DNA of 64,000 bases from Salinimicrobium gaetbulicola (GTDB lineage Bacteria; Bacteroidota; Bacteroidia; Flavobacteriales; Flavobacteriaceae). A program made the translations under genes and the position numbers. The notes below the pieces were generated by a model. That model saw only the letters and a program-made list of their open reading frames with translations, was not told where the DNA came from and ran no database searches. Numbering within the stretch: the first letter of the stretch is position 1; each line of letters opens with the position of its first letter. Below are positions 50,395 through 58,601 of this stretch, in pieces. The DNA is taken from positions 1 through 64,000 of the forward strand of contig NZ_JBHTJP010000032.1 of assembly GCF_042676025.1 (NCBI RefSeq), written 5' to 3'.

Positions 50395-51210
50395 ATGGAC
50401 AGACTCCCCAAAATTGGATTACCAATTTTATTTTTAGGTATTATTCTCATTATTGTTATCGCAAAATCAACCATAACCATCGATTCCGGTGAAGCGGGTG
50501 TGCTTTACCAGACTTTCGGTGGAGGTGTGGTTACAGATGAGCCTCCTCTTGGAGAAGGATTTCATTTTGTTGCTCCCTGGAACAAGGTTTATGTATATGA
50601 AGTAAGACAGCAATCTTTAGATGAAAAGATGCAGGTACTTTCTTCTAACGGTCTTGAAATTAAGTTAGATGCTTCCATTTGGTACCAGCCCGATTATGAG
50701 GATCTTGGTGCTCTTCACAAAGAAAAAGGTGAAGCATATGTACAGCGGGTATTGCAACCGGCTGTAAGATCGGCAGCTCGTGCGGTAGTTGGACGTTATA
50801 ATCCCGAACAGTTGTACGCCAGTAAAAGAGAGGCTATCCAAAAAGAGATTTTTGAAGAGACTCAATTATTGCTAAAAGATCAGTACGTTCAAATTAACGA
50901 GGTATTGGTGCGTGATGTTTCATTACCTTCAACTATTAAGGAAGCAATTGAGCGTAAATTAAGACAGGAACAGGAATCTTTGGAGTATGAGTTTAGGCTT
51001 ACAAAAGCACAGCAGGAGGCAGAACGTCAGCGTATTGACGCTGAAGGGAAGGCGCGTGCAAACCAGATTCTTGCAGCTTCTTTGACCGAAAAAGTCCTTC
51101 AGGAAAAAGGAATTCAGGCTACAATAGAGTTGGCGAAATCTCCAAATGCTAAAGTAGTGGTTATAGGTTCAGGTCAGGAAGGAATGCCAATTATCCTTGG
51201 AGGTAATTAA
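50395..51210 (+). CDS. Prohibitin/SPFH domain membrane protein
   Basis: 271 residues: one N-terminal helix (LPILFLGIILIIVIAKS), an SPFH domain (~25-190, with KVYVYEVRQQSLDEKMQVLSSNGLEI in the core), and a coiled coil (ERKLRQEQESLEYEFRLTKAQQEAERQ, in part). Prohibitins form large rings in membranes and hold proteases or scaffolds; here co-transcribed with the VWA protein. Partner unknown. Confidence 0.88.
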   Translation: MDRLPKIGLPILFLGIILIIVIAKSTITIDSGEAGVLYQTFGGGVVTDEPPLGEGFHFVAPWNKVYVYEVRQQSLDEKMQVLSSNGLEIKLDASIWYQPDYEDLGALHKEKGEAYVQRVLQPAVRSAARAVVGRYNPEQLYASKREAIQKEIFEETQLLLKDQYVQINEVLVRDVSLPSTIKEAIERKLRQEQESLEYEFRLTKAQQEAERQRIDAEGKARANQILAASLTEKVLQEKGIQATIELAKSPNAKVVVIGSGQEGMPIILGGN

Positions 51211-51260
51211 TAATTGCGCCAAAAAAGTTTATTAATTCTTTTATTTTACAATTTTATCTG

Positions 51261-51268
51261 TAGATTTG
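51261..51268 (+). promoter_or_regulatory. -7 promoter element of the his operon
   Basis: TAGATTTG, exact. Start of transcription expected near 51273, a few bases before the leader peptide ATG at 51280. Confidence 0.65.
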
Positions 51269-51279
51269 TATTCAATAAA

Positions 51280-51336
51280 ATGAAAGCACAACAATTACAT
51301 CATCATCATTCTCATATGTTCGCTCTTGCGAGGTGA
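51280..51336 (+). CDS. hisL: His operon leader peptide
   Basis: An 18-residue reading frame, MKAQQLHHHHSHMFALAR, with five His codons of six in a row (51298-51315). It begins a few bases after the his promoter and ends 30 bases before an intrinsic terminator in front of hisG. Scarce charged tRNA-His would stall the ribosome here. The peptide is a sensor and needs no function of its own. The enteric his leader also has a His run, but this one is independent in sequence. Confidence 0.88.
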   Translation: MKAQQLHHHHSHMFALAR

Positions 51337-51366
51337 GATTGATATGTGTATAAGTCATATATTTTT

Positions 51367-51399
51367 AAACCCGTTTGAGCAGCTCAAACGGGTTTTTTT
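51367..51399 (+). terminator. Attenuator terminator of the his operon
   Basis: A 13-bp perfect stem (51367-51379 with 51383-51395, AAACCCGTTTGAG arm), CAG loop and T7, lying between the leader peptide and hisG. A short helix 51342-51346/51356-51360 and a pairing 51313-51317/51342-51346 are mutually exclusive, but I see no obvious antiterminator that invades the terminator stem. Confidence 0.85.
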
Positions 51400-51437
51400 A
51401 TTTCCCATTAGGACTGCTCAACTAAACTATCCAAAAC

Positions 51438-52295
51438 ATGAAAAAATTACGAGTAGCGGTCCAAAAATCCGGCCGACTTAATGAAGATTCCCTGAAACTC
51501 CTTAAAGATGCTGGAATTTCTATAGATAACGGTAAGGAACAATTGAAAGCTGCATCGGCCAACTTCCCTTTAGAGGTTTTTTACCTAAGAAATGGAGATA
51601 TTCCGCAATATCTAAGAGATGGCGTGGTAGATGTCGCTATTATTGGTGAGAATGTTCTCATTGAAAAAGGAGAGGATATAATTACTGCTGAAAAACTGGG
51701 ATTTTCCAAATGCCGTGTTTCTTTGGCTGTCCCTAAATCGGTCAAATACAATGGTCTTCAGGATTTTGAAGGGAAAAAGATCGCGACTTCTTATCCTAAT
51801 ACCGTTCAGAATTACCTGGCTAAAAATGGCATTTCAGCAGACCTTCACATTATAAACGGTTCAGTTGAAATTGCTCCAAATATTGGGCTTGCCGACGCGA
51901 TTTGTGATATTGTTTCCAGCGGGAGCACCCTCTTTAAGAATAACTTGAAAGAGGTGGAAGTAATGCTTCAAAGTGAAGCGGTTTTGGCGGTTTCTCCTCT
52001 TATTTCTTCGGAAAGAAAAGAAATTCTTTCAAAATTACAGTTTAGGATCCAGTCGGTTTTACGGGCTCGAAAGTCCAAGTATATTCTTATGAATGTTCCC
52101 AATTCAAAAATTGAAGACGTGGTCAAACTTCTTCCGGGAATGCGCAGTCCTACGGTTCTTCCCTTAGCTGAAGAAGGCTGGAGCTCTTTGCACACAGTTA
52201 TTTCCGAAGAAAGATTCTGGGAAGTGATCGATGAACTGAAAAATAACGGAGCAGAAGGAATACTTGTTGCACCAATTGAAAAAATGGTCCTTTAA
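51438..52295 (+). CDS. hisG: ATP phosphoribosyltransferase (long form)
   Basis: A 285-residue HisG: first step of histidine synthesis, joining ATP and PRPP, and normally feedback-inhibited by histidine. Motifs RVAVQKSGRLNEDS, DVAIIGENVLIEKG, IATSYPNTVQNYL and DIVSSGSTLFKNNL bind the substrates; residues ~205-285 are the regulatory ACT-like C-terminal domain (MRSPTVLPLAEEGWSSLHTVI), so no HisZ is needed. First structural gene of the operon. Confidence 0.95.
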   Translation: MKKLRVAVQKSGRLNEDSLKLLKDAGISIDNGKEQLKAASANFPLEVFYLRNGDIPQYLRDGVVDVAIIGENVLIEKGEDIITAEKLGFSKCRVSLAVPKSVKYNGLQDFEGKKIATSYPNTVQNYLAKNGISADLHIINGSVEIAPNIGLADAICDIVSSGSTLFKNNLKEVEVMLQSEAVLAVSPLISSERKEILSKLQFRIQSVLRARKSKYILMNVPNSKIEDVVKLLPGMRSPTVLPLAEEGWSSLHTVISEERFWEVIDELKNNGAEGILVAPIEKMVL

Positions 52296-52306
52296 AAATT
52301 ATTGCA

Positions 52307-53605
52307 ATGAAAAAAGTTTATAATCCTGGAAAAACTGAATTAGCTGAGCTTCTTAAGCGCCCTTCTAAAAATATTGAGGATGTGGAAAGAACCGTAAACC
52401 AGATCTTTGGAGAGGTTAGTTATATGGGTGATGAGGCGGTTAAGAAATATACCAGCCTTTTTGACGGGGCGTATCCGGATAAAATAAAGGTAACTCCTGA
52501 GGAAATTCAAGCTGCGGAAGCTTTGGTATCTGAAGAACTTAAAGAAGCTATCCAACTGGCAAAATCCAATATTGAAAGTTTTCATGCTGCTCAAAAGACT
52601 GAAAAAGTTTCGGTGGAAACCGTCGCTGGGGTGGAATGCTGGCAGGAAAAGAGGCCTATTCAAAAGGTGGGACTATATATTCCTGGAGGGAGCGCTCCTT
52701 TATTTTCCACCATTCTAATGCTCGCGGTGCCTGCTCAAATTGCAGGTTGTAAAGAAATGGTCCTTTGTACACCACCTAATAAAGAAGGAAAGGTCAATCC
52801 TGTGATCCTTTATACTGCAAAACTTTGCGGAATTGATACCATTTTGAAAGTAGGAGGTATCCAGGCAATAGCCGGAATGACATTTGGTACTGAGAGTATT
52901 CCAAAAGTCTATAAGATATTTGGACCCGGAAACCAGTTCGTGACCGTGGCTAAGCAAATGGCGACCAAGTACAATGTTTCTATTGACATGCCTGCCGGTC
53001 CTTCAGAATTGCTTGTGGTGGCCGATGATTCCGCAGACGCTGTCTTTGTGGCTTCAGATCTTTTATCACAGGCAGAGCACGGTGGTGACAGTCAGGTGAT
53101 CTTAATTTCTCTTTCTGAAGTCTTTTTGGAGAAGGTGGAAGCTGAAGTTCAAAAACAATTACAAGATCTTCCGAGGAAAGATATCGCTGCAGAGGCAATT
53201 GAGAATTCGAGACTTATATTTGTAAATGATCAAAAGGAGGCTCTGGCAATAATCAATGAATACGCTCCTGAACACTTTATAGTTTGTACTGAAGATTCTG
53301 ACTTTTTTGTAAACGGAATTGAAAATGCAGGTTCGGTGTTCATTGGAAATAATACTCCTGAAAGTGCGGGAGATTATGCTTCAGGAACCAATCATACGCT
53401 CCCGACAAATGGCTATGCTAAACAATACAGCGGAGTAAATCTGGACAGTTTTTTGAAGACCATCAGTTTTCAGAAAATTTCAGAGGAAGGAATACAAAAT
53501 ATTGGTCCAGCAATTGAACTTATGGCTGATGCTGAAGGTTTGAAGGCGCACAAACGTGCAGTTTCTTTCAGGCTGAAGGCTCTAAAAAATAGTAGTGATG
53601 AGTAA
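52307..53605 (+). CDS. hisD: Histidinol dehydrogenase
   Basis: A 432-residue zinc enzyme, last two steps (histidinol to histidinal to histidine). VGLYIPGGSAPLFSTILML, GPGNQFVTVAKQ, DMPAGPSELLVVAD (NAD and zinc residues) and NEYAPEHFIV with the catalytic Glu-His are conserved, with SAGDYASGTNHTLPT near the end. Eleven bases after hisG, 8-base overlap with hisC. Confidence 0.95.
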   Translation: MKKVYNPGKTELAELLKRPSKNIEDVERTVNQIFGEVSYMGDEAVKKYTSLFDGAYPDKIKVTPEEIQAAEALVSEELKEAIQLAKSNIESFHAAQKTEKVSVETVAGVECWQEKRPIQKVGLYIPGGSAPLFSTILMLAVPAQIAGCKEMVLCTPPNKEGKVNPVILYTAKLCGIDTILKVGGIQAIAGMTFGTESIPKVYKIFGPGNQFVTVAKQMATKYNVSIDMPAGPSELLVVADDSADAVFVASDLLSQAEHGGDSQVILISLSEVFLEKVEAEVQKQLQDLPRKDIAAEAIENSRLIFVNDQKEALAIINEYAPEHFIVCTEDSDFFVNGIENAGSVFIGNNTPESAGDYASGTNHTLPTNGYAKQYSGVNLDSFLKTISFQKISEEGIQNIGPAIELMADAEGLKAHKRAVSFRLKALKNSSDE

Positions 53606-54647
53606 TTTTAGTCTCGAAAACCTGGTGAGGAGTAATGTCGCTAACATGAAACCTTATTCTTCGGCAAGGGATGAATACAAGGCAGACGGGCGAAAAATGA
53701 CATTTTTGGATGCCAATGAAAATCCGTTCGAGAATGGTGTGAATCGGTATCCCGACCCTCAGCAAGGGAATTTAAAGTCTCAGCTGGCAGCTTTAAAAGG
53801 AGTTTCGCCTTCTAAAATTCTGTTGGGGAACGGAAGTGACGAAGTTCTGGACTTGATTTTCAGAGCTTTCTGCGAGCCCCGGAAAGATAATGTAATTAGC
53901 CTTCCGCCAACTTACGGGATGTATAAGGTATTGGCAGATTTAAATGAAATTGAGAACCGCGAAGTGCTGTTGACAACAGGTTTTCAGCCACAGGTGGAAG
54001 CAATTCTGGAGCGGGTTGATGCCTCCACGAAAATGATCTTTTTGTGCTCTCCTAATAATCCTACCGGGAATTCATTTTCTGAAGATGCAGTAGAAGAACT
54101 ATTAAATAACTTTAATGGGCTGGTGATTGTTGATGAAGCATATATCGATTTTTCAAATGAATCAAGTTGGCTTCAGAAGTTAGAGAATTTTCCGAATTTG
54201 GTGATCACTCAAACCCTTTCTAAAGCTTATGGATTAGCGGGAATTCGTTTAGGGATTTGTTATGCTTCCGAAGAAATTATCAGTATTTTAAATAAGATCA
54301 AGCCTCCTTATAACGTGAATGAATTGACCCAGCAGAAAGCTGCGGAAAGACTTCGTGATAAAGAGAAGGTGGAGAAGGAGATCGAAAAGATCCTGGAGCA
54401 GCGGGAATTCCTGAAGAAGGAACTTCAAAAAGTGAATTTTGTAGAGGAAATTTTTCCTTCAGAGGCTAATTTTTTACTGGCCAGAGTAGATAATGCCGAT
54501 TTACGATATGCTCAGCTCCTGGAAAAAGGGTTGGTTGTAAGAAACCGAAGTAATCAACCTCTTTGTGAAAATACCATACGTTTTACGGTGGGAACAAAAG
54601 AGGAAAATATAAGATTGATTAAAGCTTTAAATGAAATAGCAGCATGA
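53598..54647 (+). CDS. hisC: Histidinol-phosphate aminotransferase
   Basis: 349 residues from ATG 53598 (a GTG one codon earlier is possible). Class II PLP aminotransferase making histidinol phosphate from imidazole acetol phosphate. LDANENPFENGVNRYPDPQ is the family start, CSPNNPTGNSF binds PLP, and the Schiff-base Lys is in TQTLSKAYGLAGIRLG. Overlaps hisD by 8 and hisB by 4 bases. Confidence 0.95.
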   Translation: MSNFSLENLVRSNVANMKPYSSARDEYKADGRKMTFLDANENPFENGVNRYPDPQQGNLKSQLAALKGVSPSKILLGNGSDEVLDLIFRAFCEPRKDNVISLPPTYGMYKVLADLNEIENREVLLTTGFQPQVEAILERVDASTKMIFLCSPNNPTGNSFSEDAVEELLNNFNGLVIVDEAYIDFSNESSWLQKLENFPNLVITQTLSKAYGLAGIRLGICYASEEIISILNKIKPPYNVNELTQQKAAERLRDKEKVEKEIEKILEQREFLKKELQKVNFVEEIFPSEANFLLARVDNADLRYAQLLEKGLVVRNRSNQPLCENTIRFTVGTKEENIRLIKALNEIAA

Positions 54648-55780
54648 AAAAAGTACTTTTTATAGACAGAGACGGAACGCTTGTCCTGGAACCAAATGAT
54701 TACCAACTCGACAGTTTTGAAAAGCTGGAATTTTACCAAGGTTCATTTCAGTATCTGGCAAAAATCGCCCTGGAATTGAATTTTGAGCTGGTTATGGTTA
54801 CTAATCAGGATGGTTTAGGAACAGACTCTTTTCCGGAAAATACTTTCTGGCCATTGCAAAATTTCATTTTAAAAGCTTTTGAAAATGAAGGAGTGAAATT
54901 CAGTGAAATAATCATTGATCGCACTTTTCCTGAAGAGAATGCAGAAACCAGAAAACCGGGAACGGGGCTGGTGAAGCATTATATGGATACTTCGGAATAT
55001 GACATGGCTAATTCTTTTGTGATTGGAGATCGGCTAACCGACATGGAACTGGCAAAGAATCTAAAAGCTAACGGAATTTTTATCATCGGGCATGAGGACC
55101 TGGGAAGTGAAGAGCTGTCAGTTAAAAAAGAAGATCTTGATCAGGTAATCCAACTGGAAACGGACAGTTGGAAGGAGATCTATGAATTTTTGAAACGAGG
55201 AGAACGATCAGCCGAGGTCAAGAGAAAGACCAATGAAACAGATATTTTTATCAAGCTGAATTTAGACGGGACCGGAAAAAGTGATATTTCTACCGGGATT
55301 AAATTCTTTGATCATATGCTGGATCAGATCGCGCGACACGGGCAGATGGATCTGGAATTAAAGGTAGCCGGTGACCTTGAAGTGGACGAACACCACACTA
55401 TTGAAGATACGGCCATCGCCCTGGGAGAAGTTTTTGCAAAAGCTTTAGGAAATAAAATAGGGATTGAGCGATATGGTTTTTGCCTTCCCATGGATGATTG
55501 CCTGGCCCAGGTGGCCATTGATTTTGGGGGCCGAAACTGGCTGGTGTGGGATGCCGAGTTTAATCGGGAAATGATAGGACAGATGCCGACCGAAATGTTT
55601 TATCATTTTTTCAAATCTTTCACTGACGGGGCGAAAGCAAACCTGAACATAAAAGCGGAAGGTAAGAACGAACACCACAAGATCGAAGCTATTTTTAAGA
55701 GTTTCGCGAAAGCGATCAAGGCTGCAGTCAAGCAGGATCCTGAAAAAATGATCCTTCCAAGTACAAAAGGAATGCTATAA
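54644..55780 (+). CDS. hisB: Bifunctional histidinol-phosphatase / imidazoleglycerol-phosphate dehydratase
   Basis: A 378-residue fusion. Residues ~1-165 are a HAD phosphatase with VLFIDRDGTLV (nucleophile Asp) and VIGDRLTDMELAKNL; residues ~185-378 are IGPD with FFDHMLDQIARHG and EVDEHHTIEDTAIALGE (manganese ligands). The fused form occurs in enterics, Bacteroidota and some others. ATGA overlap with hisC. Confidence 0.95.
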   Translation: MKKVLFIDRDGTLVLEPNDYQLDSFEKLEFYQGSFQYLAKIALELNFELVMVTNQDGLGTDSFPENTFWPLQNFILKAFENEGVKFSEIIIDRTFPEENAETRKPGTGLVKHYMDTSEYDMANSFVIGDRLTDMELAKNLKANGIFIIGHEDLGSEELSVKKEDLDQVIQLETDSWKEIYEFLKRGERSAEVKRKTNETDIFIKLNLDGTGKSDISTGIKFFDHMLDQIARHGQMDLELKVAGDLEVDEHHTIEDTAIALGEVFAKALGNKIGIERYGFCLPMDDCLAQVAIDFGGRNWLVWDAEFNREMIGQMPTEMFYHFFKSFTDGAKANLNIKAEGKNEHHKIEAIFKSFAKAIKAAVKQDPEKMILPSTKGML

Positions 55781-55797
55781 AAACAAGAGAGGAGAGA

Positions 55798-56379
55798 ATG
55801 AAAATAGTTATTATAGATTATGGTGCCGGGAATATTCAAAGTATAAAGTTCGCTCTGGAACGCCTGGGGTACGAAGGAATATTATCTAGTGACGCCCAGG
55901 AAATAAAAAATGCCGATAAGGTGATCTTTCCGGGGGTGGGAGAAGCCAGTTCTGCGATGCGGAAACTTAAAAGTACGGGTCTGGACACTTTAATTCCTAA
56001 ATTGAATCAGCCGGTGCTGGGGATTTGCCTTGGGATGCAATTGATGTGCAATTGGACTGAAGAAGGCGACACCACCGGATTAGGTATTTTTGATGTAGAT
56101 GTCGTTCATTTTGAAAAGAAATTGAAGGTGCCACATATTGGATGGAATAGAATAACAGATCTTAAAACTCCCCTTTTCAAGGATATTCAGGAAAATGAGT
56201 ATGTATACCTGGTTCACAGCTTTTATGCTCCTGTTTGTAAAGAAACCATTGCGAAGTGTGATTATGGGGTAGAATATTCATCGGCCTTGAAAAAGGATAA
56301 TTTCTATGGGGTTCAGTTTCACCCTGAAAAAAGTAGTGATGCAGGAGAGAGAATTTTAAAGAATTTTCTTGATTTATAA
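55798..56379 (+). CDS. hisH: Imidazole glycerol phosphate synthase, glutaminase subunit
   Basis: A 193-residue class I glutamine amidotransferase giving ammonia to HisF. Nucleophile Cys is in LGICLGMQ, His-Glu in VQFHPEKSSDAG. VIIDYGAGNIQSIKFAL is the typical start. 17 bases after hisB. Confidence 0.95.
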   Translation: MKIVIIDYGAGNIQSIKFALERLGYEGILSSDAQEIKNADKVIFPGVGEASSAMRKLKSTGLDTLIPKLNQPVLGICLGMQLMCNWTEEGDTTGLGIFDVDVVHFEKKLKVPHIGWNRITDLKTPLFKDIQENEYVYLVHSFYAPVCKETIAKCDYGVEYSSALKKDNFYGVQFHPEKSSDAGERILKNFLDL

Positions 56380-56399
56380 CAACCTAAAAATATTAAAGT

Positions 56400-57125
56400 A
56401 TGCGGATTATACCGGCAATAGATATAATAGATGGTAAATGTGTAAGGCTGTCACAAGGGGATTATAATTCAAAGAAAATCTACAATGAGAATCCGGTAGA
56501 GGTAGCTAAGGAGTTTCAGGATCATGGAATCGAGTTTTTACACCTGGTGGATCTTGACGGGGCTAAATCAAAACATATCGTCAATCACAAGATCCTGGAA
56601 AAGATCACTTCCGGAACCAGTTTAAAAGTTGATTTTGGCGGCGGATTAAAGTCAGATGATGATCTAAGGATCGCATTTGAATGCGGAGCGAACCAAATAA
56701 CAGGAGGAAGTATTGCGGTCAAGGAGCCTGAAACTTTCTTTTCCTGGTTGGAAAAGTTCGGAAGCGGAAAGATCATTTTAGGAGCCGATGCGAAAAATAA
56801 AAAAGTAGCGGTAAGTGGCTGGCTAGAAGAGTCTACCGAAGATCTACTGCCATTTATTCAGCAGTATTCAGAAAAAGGCGTTGAATACGTGATCTGTACA
56901 GATATTTCAAAAGACGGTATGCTGGAAGGTCCTTCTTTTGATCTTTATCGTGAGATATTAGAAGAGAACAACGGTTTGAAATTGATAGCTTCCGGGGGAG
57001 TTGCCCAATTCGATGACCTTCCTGCCCTTCAGGAAATAGGATGTGAAGGTGTGATCATTGGGAAAGCCATATATGAAAACCGAATCAGCCTGAAGCAACT
57101 GGAAAGATATATTCTTGGTCAATAG
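56400..57125 (+). CDS. hisA: Phosphoribosylformimino-5-aminoimidazole carboxamide ribotide isomerase
   Basis: A 241-residue TIM barrel that opens the ProFAR ring. IIPAIDIIDGKCVRLSQGDY has the first catalytic Asp; CTDISKDGMLEGPS carries the second; GGLKSDDDLRIA and ASGGVAQFDDLPAL bind phosphate. Paralogue of hisF. Confidence 0.95.
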   Translation: MRIIPAIDIIDGKCVRLSQGDYNSKKIYNENPVEVAKEFQDHGIEFLHLVDLDGAKSKHIVNHKILEKITSGTSLKVDFGGGLKSDDDLRIAFECGANQITGGSIAVKEPETFFSWLEKFGSGKIILGADAKNKKVAVSGWLEESTEDLLPFIQQYSEKGVEYVICTDISKDGMLEGPSFDLYREILEENNGLKLIASGGVAQFDDLPALQEIGCEGVIIGKAIYENRISLKQLERYILGQ

Positions 57126-57157
57126 ACCTGTTTTGAGGTGAATTTAAAAAAGAAAAA

Positions 57158-57913
57158 ATGCTTACAAAGAGAATAATACCCTGTCTGGACATTAAAGATG
57201 GACGAACTGTAAAGGGGGTTAATTTTGTAGATCTTCGAGATGCCGGTGATCCGGTTGAGTTGGCTGAAATTTACTCCAGGTCGGGTGCTGATGAACTCGT
57301 TTTTCTGGATATTTCGGCTACAGAAGAAAAACGAAAAACCCTTGCGGAATTAGTAAGAAAAGTCGCTGCCAAAGTAAATATCCCTTTTACAGTGGGAGGC
57401 GGAATTTCTTCAGTAGAAGATGTGGATATCCTGCTTCAAAATGGGGCGGACAAGGTCGCGATCAATTCATCAGCAGTAAAGAATCCGCAGTTGATAAATG
57501 AACTTTCAGCTAAATTCGGAAGGCAATGTATCGTGGTTGCTATCGACGCTAAACAGGTGAATGGAAAATGGTTGGTGCATTTGGTCGGAGGAAAAGTTCC
57601 GACGGAAATTGACCTTTTTGAATGGGCTAAGGAAGTTGAGGAGAGAGGAGCAGGGGAGATCTTGTTCACCTCTATGGATAATGACGGGACAAAAGCTGGT
57701 TTTGCCAATGAAGCCCTTCAAAAACTTTCTAATGAATTGACAATTCCCATTATTGCCTCGGGAGGCGCGGGGAATATTCAGCATTTTTGTGATGCCTTCA
57801 CAAAAGGAAAGGCTGATGCCGCTTTGGCGGCCAGCGTTTTTCATTTTAAAGAGATCGAAATTAAAGATCTGAAAGAAGAAATGCGTAAAGAACGAATTGA
57901 GGTCAGACTCTAA
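57158..57913 (+). CDS. hisF: Imidazole glycerol phosphate synthase, cyclase subunit
   Basis: A 251-residue TIM barrel. KRIIPCLDIKDGRTVKGVNF contains the catalytic Asp11, VVAIDAKQVNGKW the other. DGTKAGFANEALQKLS and SGGAGNIQHF complete the phosphate sites. Works with HisH to make imidazole glycerol phosphate and AICAR. Confidence 0.95.
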   Translation: MLTKRIIPCLDIKDGRTVKGVNFVDLRDAGDPVELAEIYSRSGADELVFLDISATEEKRKTLAELVRKVAAKVNIPFTVGGGISSVEDVDILLQNGADKVAINSSAVKNPQLINELSAKFGRQCIVVAIDAKQVNGKWLVHLVGGKVPTEIDLFEWAKEVEERGAGEILFTSMDNDGTKAGFANEALQKLSNELTIPIIASGGAGNIQHFCDAFTKGKADAALAASVFHFKEIEIKDLKEEMRKERIEVRL

Positions 57914-57937
57914 AGGCTGATCCTAACAAACAGTAAA

Positions 57938-58534
57938 ATGGAAATAGATTTTTCAAAAGATAAAAATGGTCTGGTACCAGCCATCATACAGGATGCAACA
58001 ACAAGGAATGTACTTATGTTGGGGTACATGAATGAGGAAGCCTATCAAAAAACATTAGATACCAAAAAGGTCACGTTCTTTAGCCGTAGTAAGCAGCGAC
58101 TTTGGACCAAAGGAGAGGAGAGCGGAAATTTTCTGAATATGGTTGATCTAAAAGTTGATTGTGACAATGACACGTTGTTGGTGTTCGTTGATCCTGTTGG
58201 TCCTACCTGTCATACCGGAACCGATACATGTTGGGGTGAAAAAAATGATGAAACCCCGGGATTTTTAGGAGAACTGGAAAAGATCATTTCCGAAAGGAAA
58301 TCAAATCCTGAGAATCAAAATAGCTACGTGGCTTCCCTTTTTAAGAGCGGGATCAATAAGATCGCCCAAAAAGTGGGAGAGGAGGCTGTAGAAGTTGTGA
58401 TAGAGGCCAAGGATAATGATGAAGAATTATTCCTGAACGAAAGTGCAGATCTGCTTTTTCACTATTTGATTTTATTACAGGCGAAAGGTTATTCCCTGGA
58501 AGATGTGATCAAAGTACTGAAAGGGCGACACTAA
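57938..58534 (+). CDS. hisI: Bifunctional phosphoribosyl-AMP cyclohydrolase / phosphoribosyl-ATP pyrophosphatase
   Basis: A 198-residue HisIE fusion, steps two and three. The HisI part (~1-110) has GYMNEEAYQKTL, TKGEESGNFLNM and VGPTCHTGTDTCW (zinc cysteines); the HisE part (~115-198) has NKIAQKVGEEAVEVVIEAK and ESADLLFHYLILL (metal-binding Glu). Last gene of the operon. Confidence 0.95.
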   Translation: MEIDFSKDKNGLVPAIIQDATTRNVLMLGYMNEEAYQKTLDTKKVTFFSRSKQRLWTKGEESGNFLNMVDLKVDCDNDTLLVFVDPVGPTCHTGTDTCWGEKNDETPGFLGELEKIISERKSNPENQNSYVASLFKSGINKIAQKVGEEAVEVVIEAKDNDEELFLNESADLLFHYLILLQAKGYSLEDVIKVLKGRH

Positions 58535-58553
58535 TAGTTGAAAAGAGAGAAAT

Positions 58554-58584
58554 AAAAAAAGCCTGTGAGATCACAGGCTTTTTT
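58554..58584. terminator. Bidirectional terminator at the end of the his operon
   Basis: GCCTGTG (58561-58567) with CACAGGC (58572-58578), flanked by A7 and T6; it serves hisI and, on the minus strand, clpC. Confidence 0.88.
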
Positions 58585-58601
58585 CTTTCTTGAATTATTA
58601 T

